A DNA stretch of 64,000 nucleotides from Sorex araneus (lineage: Eukaryota > Chordata > Mammalia > Eulipotyphla > Soricidae). This document shows positions 55,695-64,000 of this stretch, piece by piece. Positions within the stretch are counted from its first letter, which is position 1, and each line of letters begins with the position of its first letter. The stretch is from positions 51,065,292-51,129,291 of the forward strand of contig NC_073311.1 of NCBI RefSeq assembly GCF_027595985.1, given 5' to 3'. The notes below the pieces were generated by a model. The model saw only the letters and a list, made by a program, of their open reading frames with translations. It did no database searches and was not told the origin of the DNA. The position numbers and the translations under genes were made by a program.

Positions 55695-55809
55695 ATGAAT
55701 GAAGGAAATGTAATATATTCTAATATACTTCGAAGGCCATCTCAAATACAGAGACAGCAAAGACTTCAAAAGTCTAAAGCAATAGACTCTATATATTTTT
55801 GCCATCAAG
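55695..55809 (+). CDS. Receptor exon 1: cytoplasmic tail
   Basis: Encodes 38 residues plus one base. It contains VIYSNI and basic RRPSQIQRQQRLQKSK. The donor is GTATGT at 55810. A strong acceptor-like tract (TTTTTGCCCTTCAG) ends three bases before the ATG, so this may be an internal exon preceded by a non-coding leader exon. Confidence 0.75.
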
Positions 55810-58800
55810 GTATGTATACACTACATTTTCTTATTTTAATGTTCATTGAAAATACACAAAACTGTGCATTGCCTCACATACGCAAATATAAATACATACA
55901 ATTAAAATGTTTATCTTTTACTTAACAAGAATATTCCAAGAGGAAAGATAAGGTTTAATAATTTTCATTGATTGAAACCATTAGATGAATGCATATAAAA
56001 TGAATAAAGCCTTGATTAATTAAATTTTTAATTTTTAAATTGAAATATTAGTGCTAAATAATAGTAAAAATGAGAAAATGTAAACAATTTGGGAGGTATC
56101 ATATTTTTATATACTTGCTATGAACTTTTGAGTTATTTTTTGTTTTGTATGTTTGCCATCATGATGTATATATATTTTTTGCCTTTTTTTGGGGGTCACA
56201 CCCACTGATGCAAAGGGGTTACTCCTGGCTCTGCACTCAGGAATTACTCCTGGCAGTGCTCGGGGGACCATATGGGATGCTGGGGATCGAACCCAGTTCG
56301 GCTGAGTGCAAGGCAAATGCCCTACCCGCTGTGCTATCGCTCCAGCCCCCTGTGTATATAATTTTTTAATTTCAAATTTCCAACTTAAAACACACAATGC
56401 TATTGCTTAACACAAACATATAATTGTGACATTTTAAAATACATTTCTATCTTTTCAAATTTGCTTTGCTTTGAATCTTAACTGCTACCAATTTGCATTC
56501 CTTGACATTTTAAATTAAAATATTTCCTGAATGATTAGAAGCGCATTCACAGTATATTACTTTTAATTTTTTATATTAAGTGGATATTTATGACTTTAGC
56601 TAAGAAGTATTATTATTTTTACTTGGACCTCAGTTGGTTACTTTCCAAATCATAATGAATAAAGCCTTTTATCTATGACATAATCTACCAGACATGCAAA
56701 CATAATGTGCTAGATGAGAAACTTAAATTTTGTTCAGTACATTTGCTCACAAGTTTAAAAACATTTGCAGTAGACTCTTTATAATGTTGTCAGAAATTAT
56801 TTTTATTTTATAAAATTTCTGATAATCAATTTATCTTACTAGCATAGAGTTAACAATAGATACATTTGGCAAGCACTATTAATAAAATAATTACTTGGAG
56901 CATATTCATACATTTGTGTGAAATTACACACTTCATTATTCTTGTTTTTCCATGTCTTAATTTTTACTTGTCTCCAGATATAATTTCTTGCCACCAAGTG
57001 TGCAGTCGCATTTTGTTTACTTTTTACATCTTTGAGATCTTTCATCTTTCTTCCCTGGACTAATTCTTAGATTCATACCTTTGTGATTGAAAAGAAACTG
57101 GCATGATTTTAATCTTCATACATTTGTTGAGATTGGTTTTCATTTTGACATTCCATATGTCTTAGAATCCATTACACTTGAGAACTATGTGTATTCTGTT
57201 ATGTGGTGGAATGTGTATTCTGTCCATAATTCTAATGTCCATCTCATCATATGTGTCATTGAAAACCATTTCCTTTTTAATATCTAGTCAAATAATTTAT
57301 TAATTCCTATAGTAGCGTGTTAAAGTCCCTATTGTGTTGTTATCAGTATCTCCAAGTTAATAGAAACTTTGTCTGTTTCCTTCATTGGCGGGGTAGGGGG
57401 ATGCTAGTGTTGGGCTATCCCCTTTAGTGCTTAGGACTTACTCCTGCCTCTGTATTCAGGGATTACTCCTGGTAGAGTTCTAACGCGTAGATCAGCAGAA
57501 GACTTTGAGTACTGAACACACGAAAGGGTTATTGAAATGAATATTCACACTAGTAAAATCTTCAATAGGATAAAACATTGGGCACAGATTATTCATAACA
57601 ATTTAAAACAGCTCATCTTTATTGAAGAAAATAATTCAATGAGATATCATCTCACACCACAGAGACAGACACACATACAAATGAACAAGAACAACCAGTG
57701 CCGGAGCAGATGTGGGGAGAAAGGGACCCTCATTCATTGCTGGTGGGAATGCTGTCTGGTCCAACCATTTTTGGAAAACAATATGGACATTCCTAAAAAA
57801 AAAAAAAACTAGAAATTGAGCTCCCATTTGACTCAGCAATACCACTTCTGGGAATGCACCCTGGTCCAAAGACACACAACAGAAATACCATTTAAATTTC
57901 TATGTTCATTGTAGCACTTCACAATAGTCAGAATCTGGAAACAACCTGAATCCCCGAGAACAGATGTACTGATAAAAAAAAAAACTATGGCACATCTACA
58001 CAATGTTAGGGAAAATGAGGTCATTTTCACCCAGCTTTCCACACATTTCCACACAGCTGTTAGGGAAAATGAGGTCATGAAATTTGTCTACATATGGATA
58101 GACGTGGAGAGTATCATGTTGAGTGAAATGAGTCAGGAGAGGGTCAGATATAGGATTTATTTGTGGAGTTATTTTGTGCATTTATTTGTGCATTTATTTG
58201 TGGAGTTAAAAAAAAGTGTGACACTAATACCCAATGCCAGGGAAAAGCGAGGACTGGTCAGTGGTTGGTTAATGGGTGGGAGATGAATGTAGTTAAAGAC
58301 AGAGAAGGATCCATTATGACAACACCAGTTGGAAATGATCACTCTAGACAAGAACTAAGTCTTGAAAGCAGGTAAAGAGATATACATGATAACCTCTCAG
58401 CACCTGTATTGCAAACCATAATGCCTAAAATGAGAGAAGGAAGGAGAAAGAGAGAAGAGAGGTGCCTGCCATAGAGGCAGATTAGGGGTGGGGGAGTGGC
58501 TTAAAAGGGTGGGAGCGAAACGGGGGACACTGGTGCTGGGAAATTACACTGGTGGAAGGATGGGTGTTGGAACACTGAAATACTGAGACTCAATCATGAA
58601 CAATTTTGTAATGCTCTATCTCACAGTGATTTAATTAAAAGTAAATAAAACACACAAAAGAAAATAATTAAGTTTAAAATAACTGGAATATGCTAATTGA
58701 AATATTTTGTGAGCTTTCAACTTTTAGTTGAAGAGAAATTATGTTATAGTGAAATAGAAAAATCATGAAATTGGTACCTCAATGCCAAAAAATGCATAAG

Positions 58801-61800
58801 GCATTTAAACTGGAGAACAAATTTGTATCTTTTTAAAATATAATGATAAGTTAAAACAGACGCTATTTTCAGTAGATAAAATATACACAGTAGTGGTGAC
58901 ATAGCAAAAGAATTGGTAGTGTGTATATATTCTGAAGCAATTTTGATTTTATTTAAAATTTTTCTTTTTTCAAATATTTATTTACAAATTATAACACGCA
59001 GCCTAAAATAATGTATTTGTTAAAGGAAATGTATCCTTTAACTCTGTATGTGATGTCAAATTAATAATCAGAAAAATCTCCAGAAAAATTTTATGTAATG
59101 AATTGCAGTTAGTCACAATCATATAGCTAAAGACTAGAAGAATCCCGTGTTCTTACTCTTTCGATCTCCTCACAGTTCTCTTAGTGAATTTCTTCAAATA
59201 AAGCTATTTTAAGCCATTAAAAATAAAAAGACAATTCAAAAAGTCATACAGCTTTTTGTGAGTCTGATAATGAAACACAAGAACCATAACTAAGTAGATA
59301 GAAGCTGATCCTGAGCAAATTCACTTATCTTTTTTCCTTAGATTGTTCTGTGCCACTGTCTGCGTGGAAATTAACCGCACTGGTTCTGTCGATCATCTGC
59401 TTGGTGCTCCTGGTGTCTGTTGGAATCTTAGCTACAAAGAGTGTCACAGAAGAAAAAAAAAAGTCAGGTAGTTTACTGCTCATGCATGTTAATCCCAGGA
59501 TTCCGGGTTCCCAACCAGCGAGACGGACAGAAACATGAACTCGAATGGATAATGCAAAAGCAATAGGAGTTTTATTCCAGTATACTGGGGTCAACTATCT
59601 CACCCGCGGAGTGGTCTCTTGATAGCAAATCCGGCTTCAGGCAGTAAGCAGTTTATATAGTTTGATTACATAAGCAGCCCCTGCCTTGTTTCAGAAAGAA
59701 ATCTTACTTAACTACCAAACAAAGGTGTTTCGGGAAGTGTCTAGGGTAACAGTGGTCAGGCAATACCATAGTTTTTAACACAATAGTTTCCACTGTGCTA
59801 CTCATTCTTTTTAGGTTTAGCAAAAGGCAATTTCTGGGGCATTGTGAGAATTGATTAATTGATCCCACTTGTTGAGCCCAGGAACTTTCCCAGGTGAGTT
59901 TCAGTTGGCTAGTTTTGCACTGTTTTATTGCTAGGAAACTGAATCTGTTTCAGTTCCAGGAACTGAAACTGAGGCCTACTTGATTTTTCTCATTTCTGCC
60001 ACCTGTCATGGCGTCAATTTCACCCTTACACTCATAGTAATGAATGTTTAATTTTACTTTTTCAAAATATAGCTCAGTACTATTCCATTATGGTTATGTA
60101 CCACAGCTTCTTCATCTAATTTTCTATTCTTGGACTCATTCTGGTGAAGGGGATGGTATTCGAATGTTGTATGTGGGCCGGAGTCATAGTACAGCGGGTA
60201 GGACATTTGTCTTGTATGTGGCTGACCCAGGTTCTATCCCTGGCATCCCATATGGTCCCTTCAGCACCACAAGGAGTAATTCTTGAGTGCAGAGACAGGA
60301 GTAACCCCTGAGCATTGCTGGGTGTGACCCCCCACCCAAGGTAGAATGCTGTATGCATGAAACAGTACTGTAGTACTGTACATGATTTAACAGTACTGTA
60401 AATCATGGTGCTTAAAATAAAAAATATTTTCAAATTAAAAATGCAAAAGAAATGAATGCTTTATGATCTTTTATTTTTATTTCCAAATTCAACACCCTCA
60501 GCAAAAGTTAATCTCTCCACCTACTAACCTTTATTTCTAACTTAACCTCACACTGGGATTGCTTCTGAGAAATCTCCCTTAGTATTCTATTGAGAATTAA
60601 TTGCTCTATTATCTATTATTTTAGATATACTTTGTGTTAATTTTCCTGTCAGATTTGCATTGTTGCTAGATTTGTGCATCTCCAGTTATATTCTAACTTT
60701 TGGAATTATCTTTCAATTAGCAATTTCTATTAATACTCATATAGTGCATAAAGTGTTTTGTGTAATAGGAAACTTTCCTAGGTTGAATGTGACAGACTGT
60801 TATTTGTGTTTTGCTTCCAGTAATAGGTAACGATTCAGGAAATTTTACTTCCAGTCAGGAAACAGAGAGTTACTTAGGAAATCTCACCTTCAGTCAGGAA
60901 ATAGACAAAATGGAATTGATTTCAGGTAATTCAGTAATTCCCCAACAACCAAAAACTGCACAAGGTAAGTTATGAACAAGTCCGTGTGTTTTATAAAAGT
61001 AAAAGAAAGTCTATCTCTGTGGTTGTGTGTATATAAAATAATGAAACCAATAAGGAATAAATGAGTTAAGCGCATTAACCCTATTGCATATTAATTAAAT
61101 ATGTTCTGCTTGGAATTTAATCTAGAAAATAAAAATATCATATGTATATGATCAGTTTTAGATATTTAGAAATGCGTTCATTATAATCCACTTACATTTG
61201 ACAGTTATTGTTAATGCTGATATATTAATAATAGTCCAGTGGGAATTAATGTACTATAAATTGTCTCAGTGCTATTAAAGTTAATAAAGAAGGAAAAATT
61301 TAAATTGAACAAGTAAATTTTGTGTTAGTTACTGTGGTTGCTCTGACCAGGTTTACTGGAGGCCACCGGCCAGCAGAGGGCCACGTGTCGTGGTGCGGGG
61401 ACGGAATAAAGGGCCTTGCACAGGCAAAACCTTTGCTTTCTTTAGAGCTACAGTCTCACCCAAGAGTGTATGTCTTACACTTCGTTCCTGGATTGTTTAT
61501 AATTCATTTTTCACATTTAAAGCTCCGTGGTTTTTTTTTTTTCATGTTTAAGTGTAGTGATAGGACATTTACTCTGCTTTTGCTTTAGTTGGAGTTTGTC
61601 AGCCTTGCGAAGACAATTGGCACCAGTATGGGGCCAACTGCTACTCTGCTTCTACAACTCTGAGTTCTTGGAGCAACTGTGACCTTCACTGTTCAACGAC
61701 AGATTCAAGCTTCCTAAAATTTAATACTGAAAAAGAGATGGTAAAGACAAGCAGATATCTTTTAAGTTTTCCAAGTTTCTCAGGATATAATTGGATTCCA

Positions 61801-63488
61801 GGATTCTCTTCTGATATTACTGCTTCCATATAGGAACATTTTTGAAGGGGGCGAGGATTTGGGCTTTCCTCAGAGGTGCTCAGGGCTTAATCCTGGTTCT
61901 GGGCTTCGGGAACTAAATGTGATACTGAAGGTCGAACCCTGGTCAGCAGCAAGCAAGGCAAACACCTTAACTTCTAAACTATCTCACACCCCCACCTCTG
62001 ACTCCCAGGAACATTTGGTGAAACACATCAGGTTATGCTGTTCCCTCTCTTTTATTCCTCTTTTTGAAACTTTCCGAAGAAATCCTGTGCCATAACATTT
62101 GTGCTGAATTTTTTACACCTGACTATTGTCCATTCTATAACCTCCTCATGTTGTGGCAGATTTTTTTTTTAAAATTTATTTATTTTTTAATTAGTGAGTC
62201 ACAGTGAGGGTACAGTTACAGATTCACACATTTTCGTGCTTGTTTTTCCCTCATGCAATGTTTAAGAGCCCATCCCTCCACCAGTGTCCATTCTCCACCA
62301 CCAATGAACCCAGTATCCCTCCCACCCCCCAGTCCCATCCCCCCCACCCCACCCAGCCTCTGTGGCAAGGCATTCCAATTTGATATCTCTCTTTCCTTTT
62401 GGGTGTTGTGGCCTGAAATAGGGGTATTGAGTGGTGATCCTGTTCAGTTTCTAGTCTACTTACAGCACGCATGTCCCTTCCCATGTAGGATCTCCAGTCA
62501 CATATTACTTGGTGTTCCCTTCTTTGTCTGGGATGACTTTCCCCCAGCGTGTGATGTTGTGGCAGATTTTGATAACCTTTTCCATCCTTGGAATATCGAG
62601 AATATCATGCCAACCACTGCATATCCTTGGGGACTCGTTCATTACTTACCACCTTAAACAGTCACACTTTTGCAATGATCTATGGCCATTGTAGCTGACT
62701 CCACAGGATCCTCTGATGTCCAGGTGTCCCACTGTGTCCAGGGTCCCAGGTCCCGTGATGTCCACAGGGCCAGGTCTCTGCTCCAGTCAACTCTGTTTGG
62801 TTCCGGTGAATGATGTCCTGGTCCCCAGATACGCCAGTCTCACTTCGCTCTTTGCTCTGTTTTCCCTGCTCTGTTGCTGGGCTCTATGTCTGGATTTGGG
62901 CCTCTGGGGCTCTTGTCTTTAGGGTGCTGAGCGAGCTGCTTAGTTTCATTGCCAGTGTCTTGTCTTTGTTCTCAGTCCCTGAAATATGAGAGCCGTCTGT
63001 TACTTCTGCTGCCAATCTGTGGACCCAAGAGAGGAGTTGAGCGGTAGGAAGCCACCTGTCATCTCTTACTTATCCCCATCCACCCTTTGTTACGTGGCTA
63101 CTGCCATGCCAGTACACAACTATTTGGATTATCATTACCATCTAGAATCTCCTCCTTCACTGTCCTTCTAACAGGTGTTGATAAATAACTGACTTTTAGT
63201 TGGATGCAAATGAATCCAAGAAAAATTTTGCATTGTGCAGTAGGATGACTCCAGATACAATTTTCAAAGTTCAGGAAGGCAAAGAACGTTTTTCATTTCT
63301 CAAAACACAGACAACTAAGTAATGCTCTTTGATTTTTTTTTCTGCTCTCATTATATCCAGGATTTTGTGAAAAGATTGGCCAAGATGCTATCGTTTGATC
63401 ATGGCAGTAAGTTTTGGATCAGCATACGGTACAACAGGACACAAGAGAAATGGACTTGGTTAGATGACTCAGCTTTTACCCTGGAGAA
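55695..63488 (+). CDS. KLR/NKG2-like C-type lectin receptor, 5' five coding exons (partial)
   Basis: Type II membrane receptor of the natural-killer-complex C-type-lectin-like group. Joining 55695-55809, 59342-59467, 60821-60964, 61589-61740 and 63361-63488 gives 221 codons plus 2 nt, in phase at each GT-AG junction. The order is a cytoplasmic tail starting MNEGNVIYSNI (ITIM-like VxYxxI at residues 6-11), a transmembrane helix without charged residues, a stalk with two N-glycosylation sites, then the first part of the C-type-lectin-like domain. The tail resembles NKG2 (VIYSDL, later RQQR). The stalk end and CTLD exon phases also resemble dectin-1, so the exact family is open. WIGL and WxWxDGS are altered to WISI and WTWLDDS, as in ligand-binding rather than Ca-binding lectins. 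No Ca-binding motif is visible. The last CTLD exon(s) lie beyond the window. An inhibitory role is inferred from the ITIM and the uncharged membrane span. Confidence 0.8.
56175..56350 (-). mobile_element. SINE, poly(A) subtype, receptor intron 1
   Basis: GGGGGTCACACCCACTGATG to CGCTGTGCTATCGCTCCAGC. Flanks TGTATATATA and TGTATATAAT. Confidence 0.93.
57389..57520 (-). mobile_element. SINE, old
   Basis: GTGCTTAGGACTTACTCCTG and CAGGGATTACTCCTGG remain. Confidence 0.6.
57530..58655 (+). mobile_element. Old L1 3' part, plus strand, receptor intron 1
   Basis: Reads [20 protein letters not shown] then GEKGTLIHCWWEC (L1 ORF2 end) with frameshifts, followed by the 3' UTR and CACAGTGATTTAATTAAAAG tail. 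A GTTAGGGAAAATGAGGTCAT segment is duplicated at about 58,005 and 58,053. Confidence 0.9.
59342..59467 (+). CDS. Receptor exon 2: transmembrane segment
   Basis: The acceptor TTTTTCCTTAG is followed by DCSVPLSAWKLTALVLS and a roughly 22-residue hydrophobic helix ending GILAT. The Pro-x-x-x-Trp-Lys lead-in is typical of KLR and dectin-cluster receptors. The donor is GTAGTT at 59468. An A10 run encodes the lysines just before it. Confidence 0.8.
59483..60030 (-). mobile_element. Solo LTR, family 3, in receptor intron 2
   Basis: 548 bp, TG...CA, flanked by CTCA (59479-59482, 60031-60034). GAGTTTTATTCC is a reversed polyadenylation signal, so the LTR points left, opposite to the receptor. Its edge is 15 bp from the exon 2 donor. 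Confidence 0.65.
60176..60340 (+). mobile_element. SINE, poly(A) subtype, receptor intron 2
   Basis: GGGCCGGAGTCATAGTACAG head, TGCAGAGACAGGAGTAACCC and the GGTGTGACCCCCC end. Confidence 0.9.
60821..60964 (+). CDS. Receptor exon 3: stalk
   Basis: Encodes 47 full codons. N-glycosylation sequons NFT and NLT occur in two copies of a 13-residue unit (GNFTSSQETESYL, then GNLTFSQEIDKME). The exon ends PQQPKTAQ with the donor GTAAGT. No cysteine is present, so dimerisation through this stalk is not supported. Confidence 0.78.
61589..61740 (+). CDS. Receptor exon 4: start of C-type lectin-like domain
   Basis: Encodes CQPCEDNWHQYGANCYS, then SSWSNCDLHCS and SSFLKFNTEKEM. This is the usual CTLD opening (CxxC, W, NCY, W, C, then S-x-L-x-x-x). 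The donor is GTAAAG, phase 0. Confidence 0.85.
61845..62000 (-). mobile_element. SINE, old, receptor intron 4
   Basis: GTGCTCAGGGCTTAATCCTG, CGAACCCTGGTCAGCAGC and AAGGCAAACACCTTAAC. Confidence 0.7.
62165..62553 (-). mobile_element. 5'-truncated L1 in receptor intron 4
   Basis: L1 3' UTR of the AGGGTACAGTTACAGATT type with a perfect 17-bp duplication ATGTTGTGGCAGATTTT (62148-62164, 62554-62570). Confidence 0.92.
62571..63360 (+). other. Receptor intron 4, right part
   Basis: 62,700-62,980 is CT-rich with repeated GATGTCC and GTCCAGG words. It is unlike its neighbours and unidentified. Confidence 0.35.
63361..63488 (+). CDS. Receptor exon 5: middle of C-type lectin-like domain
   Basis: The acceptor ATATCCAG is followed by DFVKRLAKMLSFDHGSKFW, then ISIRYNRTQEKWTWLDDS. 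It contains a sequon (NRT). The donor GTAAAC at 63489 is phase 2, and reading through it would give an immediate TAA. The rest of the domain should follow past 64,000. Confidence 0.8.
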
Positions 63489-63611
63489 GTAAACATTTTT
63501 ATATTATTTTAAAGTCCAGTTCAAGAATCTAATATTAATTATCTAGTGTGCATATGTGCATACAATTAGATGCTGTAATTCCATGACTAGTGGTTGGTTC
63601 TAAAATATGAT

Positions 63612-63850
63612 AATCACTGTCATCCTGTTGCTCATCGATTTGCTTGAGCGGGTTCCAGTAATGTCTCCATTGTGAGACTTGTTACTGTTTTTGGCGTATC
63701 AAATATGCCACAGGTGGTTGACCAGGCTCTGCTGTGCAGGTGGGATACTCTTGGTAGCTTGCCGGGCTCTCTGAGAGGGGCAGAGGAATCAAACTCAGGT
63801 CGGCCATGTGCAAGGCGAACACCCTACTTGCTGTGCTATCACTCCAGCCC
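63612..63850 (-). mobile_element. SINE, RTE-tailed subtype, receptor intron 5
   Basis: Complete reversed copy: CACTGTCATCCTGTTGCTCA, GTTCCAGTAATGTCTCCATT, TGCTGTGCTATCACTCCAGC. It lies 120 bp after exon 5. Confidence 0.95.
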
Positions 63851-64000
63851 AAAGTATTATAAAAAAAAAGAAAATAAATTAGATAGAGTAGAAAAAAGTG
63901 GGGATGGAAAACATAACAATATGCCAAGAGAATTACTCACTGTTGATTTTAATACTGATATTGAGACTTTTACATTGTTATTTTTCTGTTATGTAAAGTT

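Larger units (their letters stand above)
55810..59341 (+). other. Receptor intron 1
   Basis: 3.5 kb with a SINE (56.2 kb), an old SINE (57.4 kb) and a plus L1 (57.5-58.66 kb). Confidence 0.65.
60035..61588 (+). other. Receptor introns 2 (end) and 3
   Basis: Intron 2 holds the SINE at 60.2 kb. Intron 3 has CpG-containing sequence with GGAATAAAGG near 61,404, perhaps an LTR remnant. Confidence 0.4.

Noticed and set aside
55695-55809. Assigning the receptor to CLEC7A (dectin-1) outright
   Set aside because: The tail lacks the dectin-1 hemITAM context and instead resembles NKG2. Only stalk and exon phase similarity support dectin-1.

Overview
This is a mammalian genomic window. It has split genes with GT-AG introns, L1 LINEs, solo LTRs, a processed pseudogene and dozens of copies of a tRNA-derived SINE whose head reads GGGCTGGAGCGATAGCACAG. 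I recognise that SINE as characteristic of shrews, so the source is most likely Sorex (Eulipotyphla, probably S. araneus). The species call rests on recall and was not checked by search.

Two protein-coding host genes can be supported. The first is a complete, apparently functional IDO1 (indoleamine 2,3-dioxygenase 1) on the + strand. It has nine coding exons between 13,580 and 29,879, which splice in frame to 389 codons, and a polyadenylation signal near 30,447. The second is the first five coding exons of a type II C-type-lectin-like receptor on the + strand (55,695 to 63,488). It resembles the killer-cell lectin-like (KLR/NKG2) group, has an ITIM-like tyrosine in its tail, and runs off the right edge. 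IDO2, the expected downstream neighbour of IDO1 in other mammals, is not visible in the 34 kb after IDO1.

Layout: 1-13.5 kb is repeat-rich DNA upstream of IDO1 (many SINEs, an RTE LINE 3' part, an L1 split by an LTR-like insert, a GA microsatellite). 13.5-30.5 kb is IDO1. 30.5-33.1 kb is intergenic. 33.1-38.96 kb is a minus-strand L1 with both ORFs open. 39-48.9 kb is a nest of LTRs, L1 tails and SINEs. 50.1-51.5 kb is an NPM1 processed pseudogene carrying an expanded TTTC tract. 52-55.7 kb holds a duplicated exon-like block and an L1 insertion with a 5' inversion and an apparent 3' transduction, ending 38 bp before the receptor ATG. 55.7-64 kb is the receptor gene.

The most notable observations are: (i) a SINE subtype whose 3' tail matches the 3' end of the local RTE LINE, alongside an ordinary poly(A)-tailed subtype of the same head; (ii) IDO1 with a shifted exon 5 acceptor that removes about five codons, a GC-AG intron, and Tyr-to-Phe in the first ITIM; (iii) a KLR-like receptor next to IDO1; (iv) a coding-intact L1; (v) the L1 3' transduction beside the receptor's first coding exon. 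No prokaryote-type operon, CRISPR or defence system is present.
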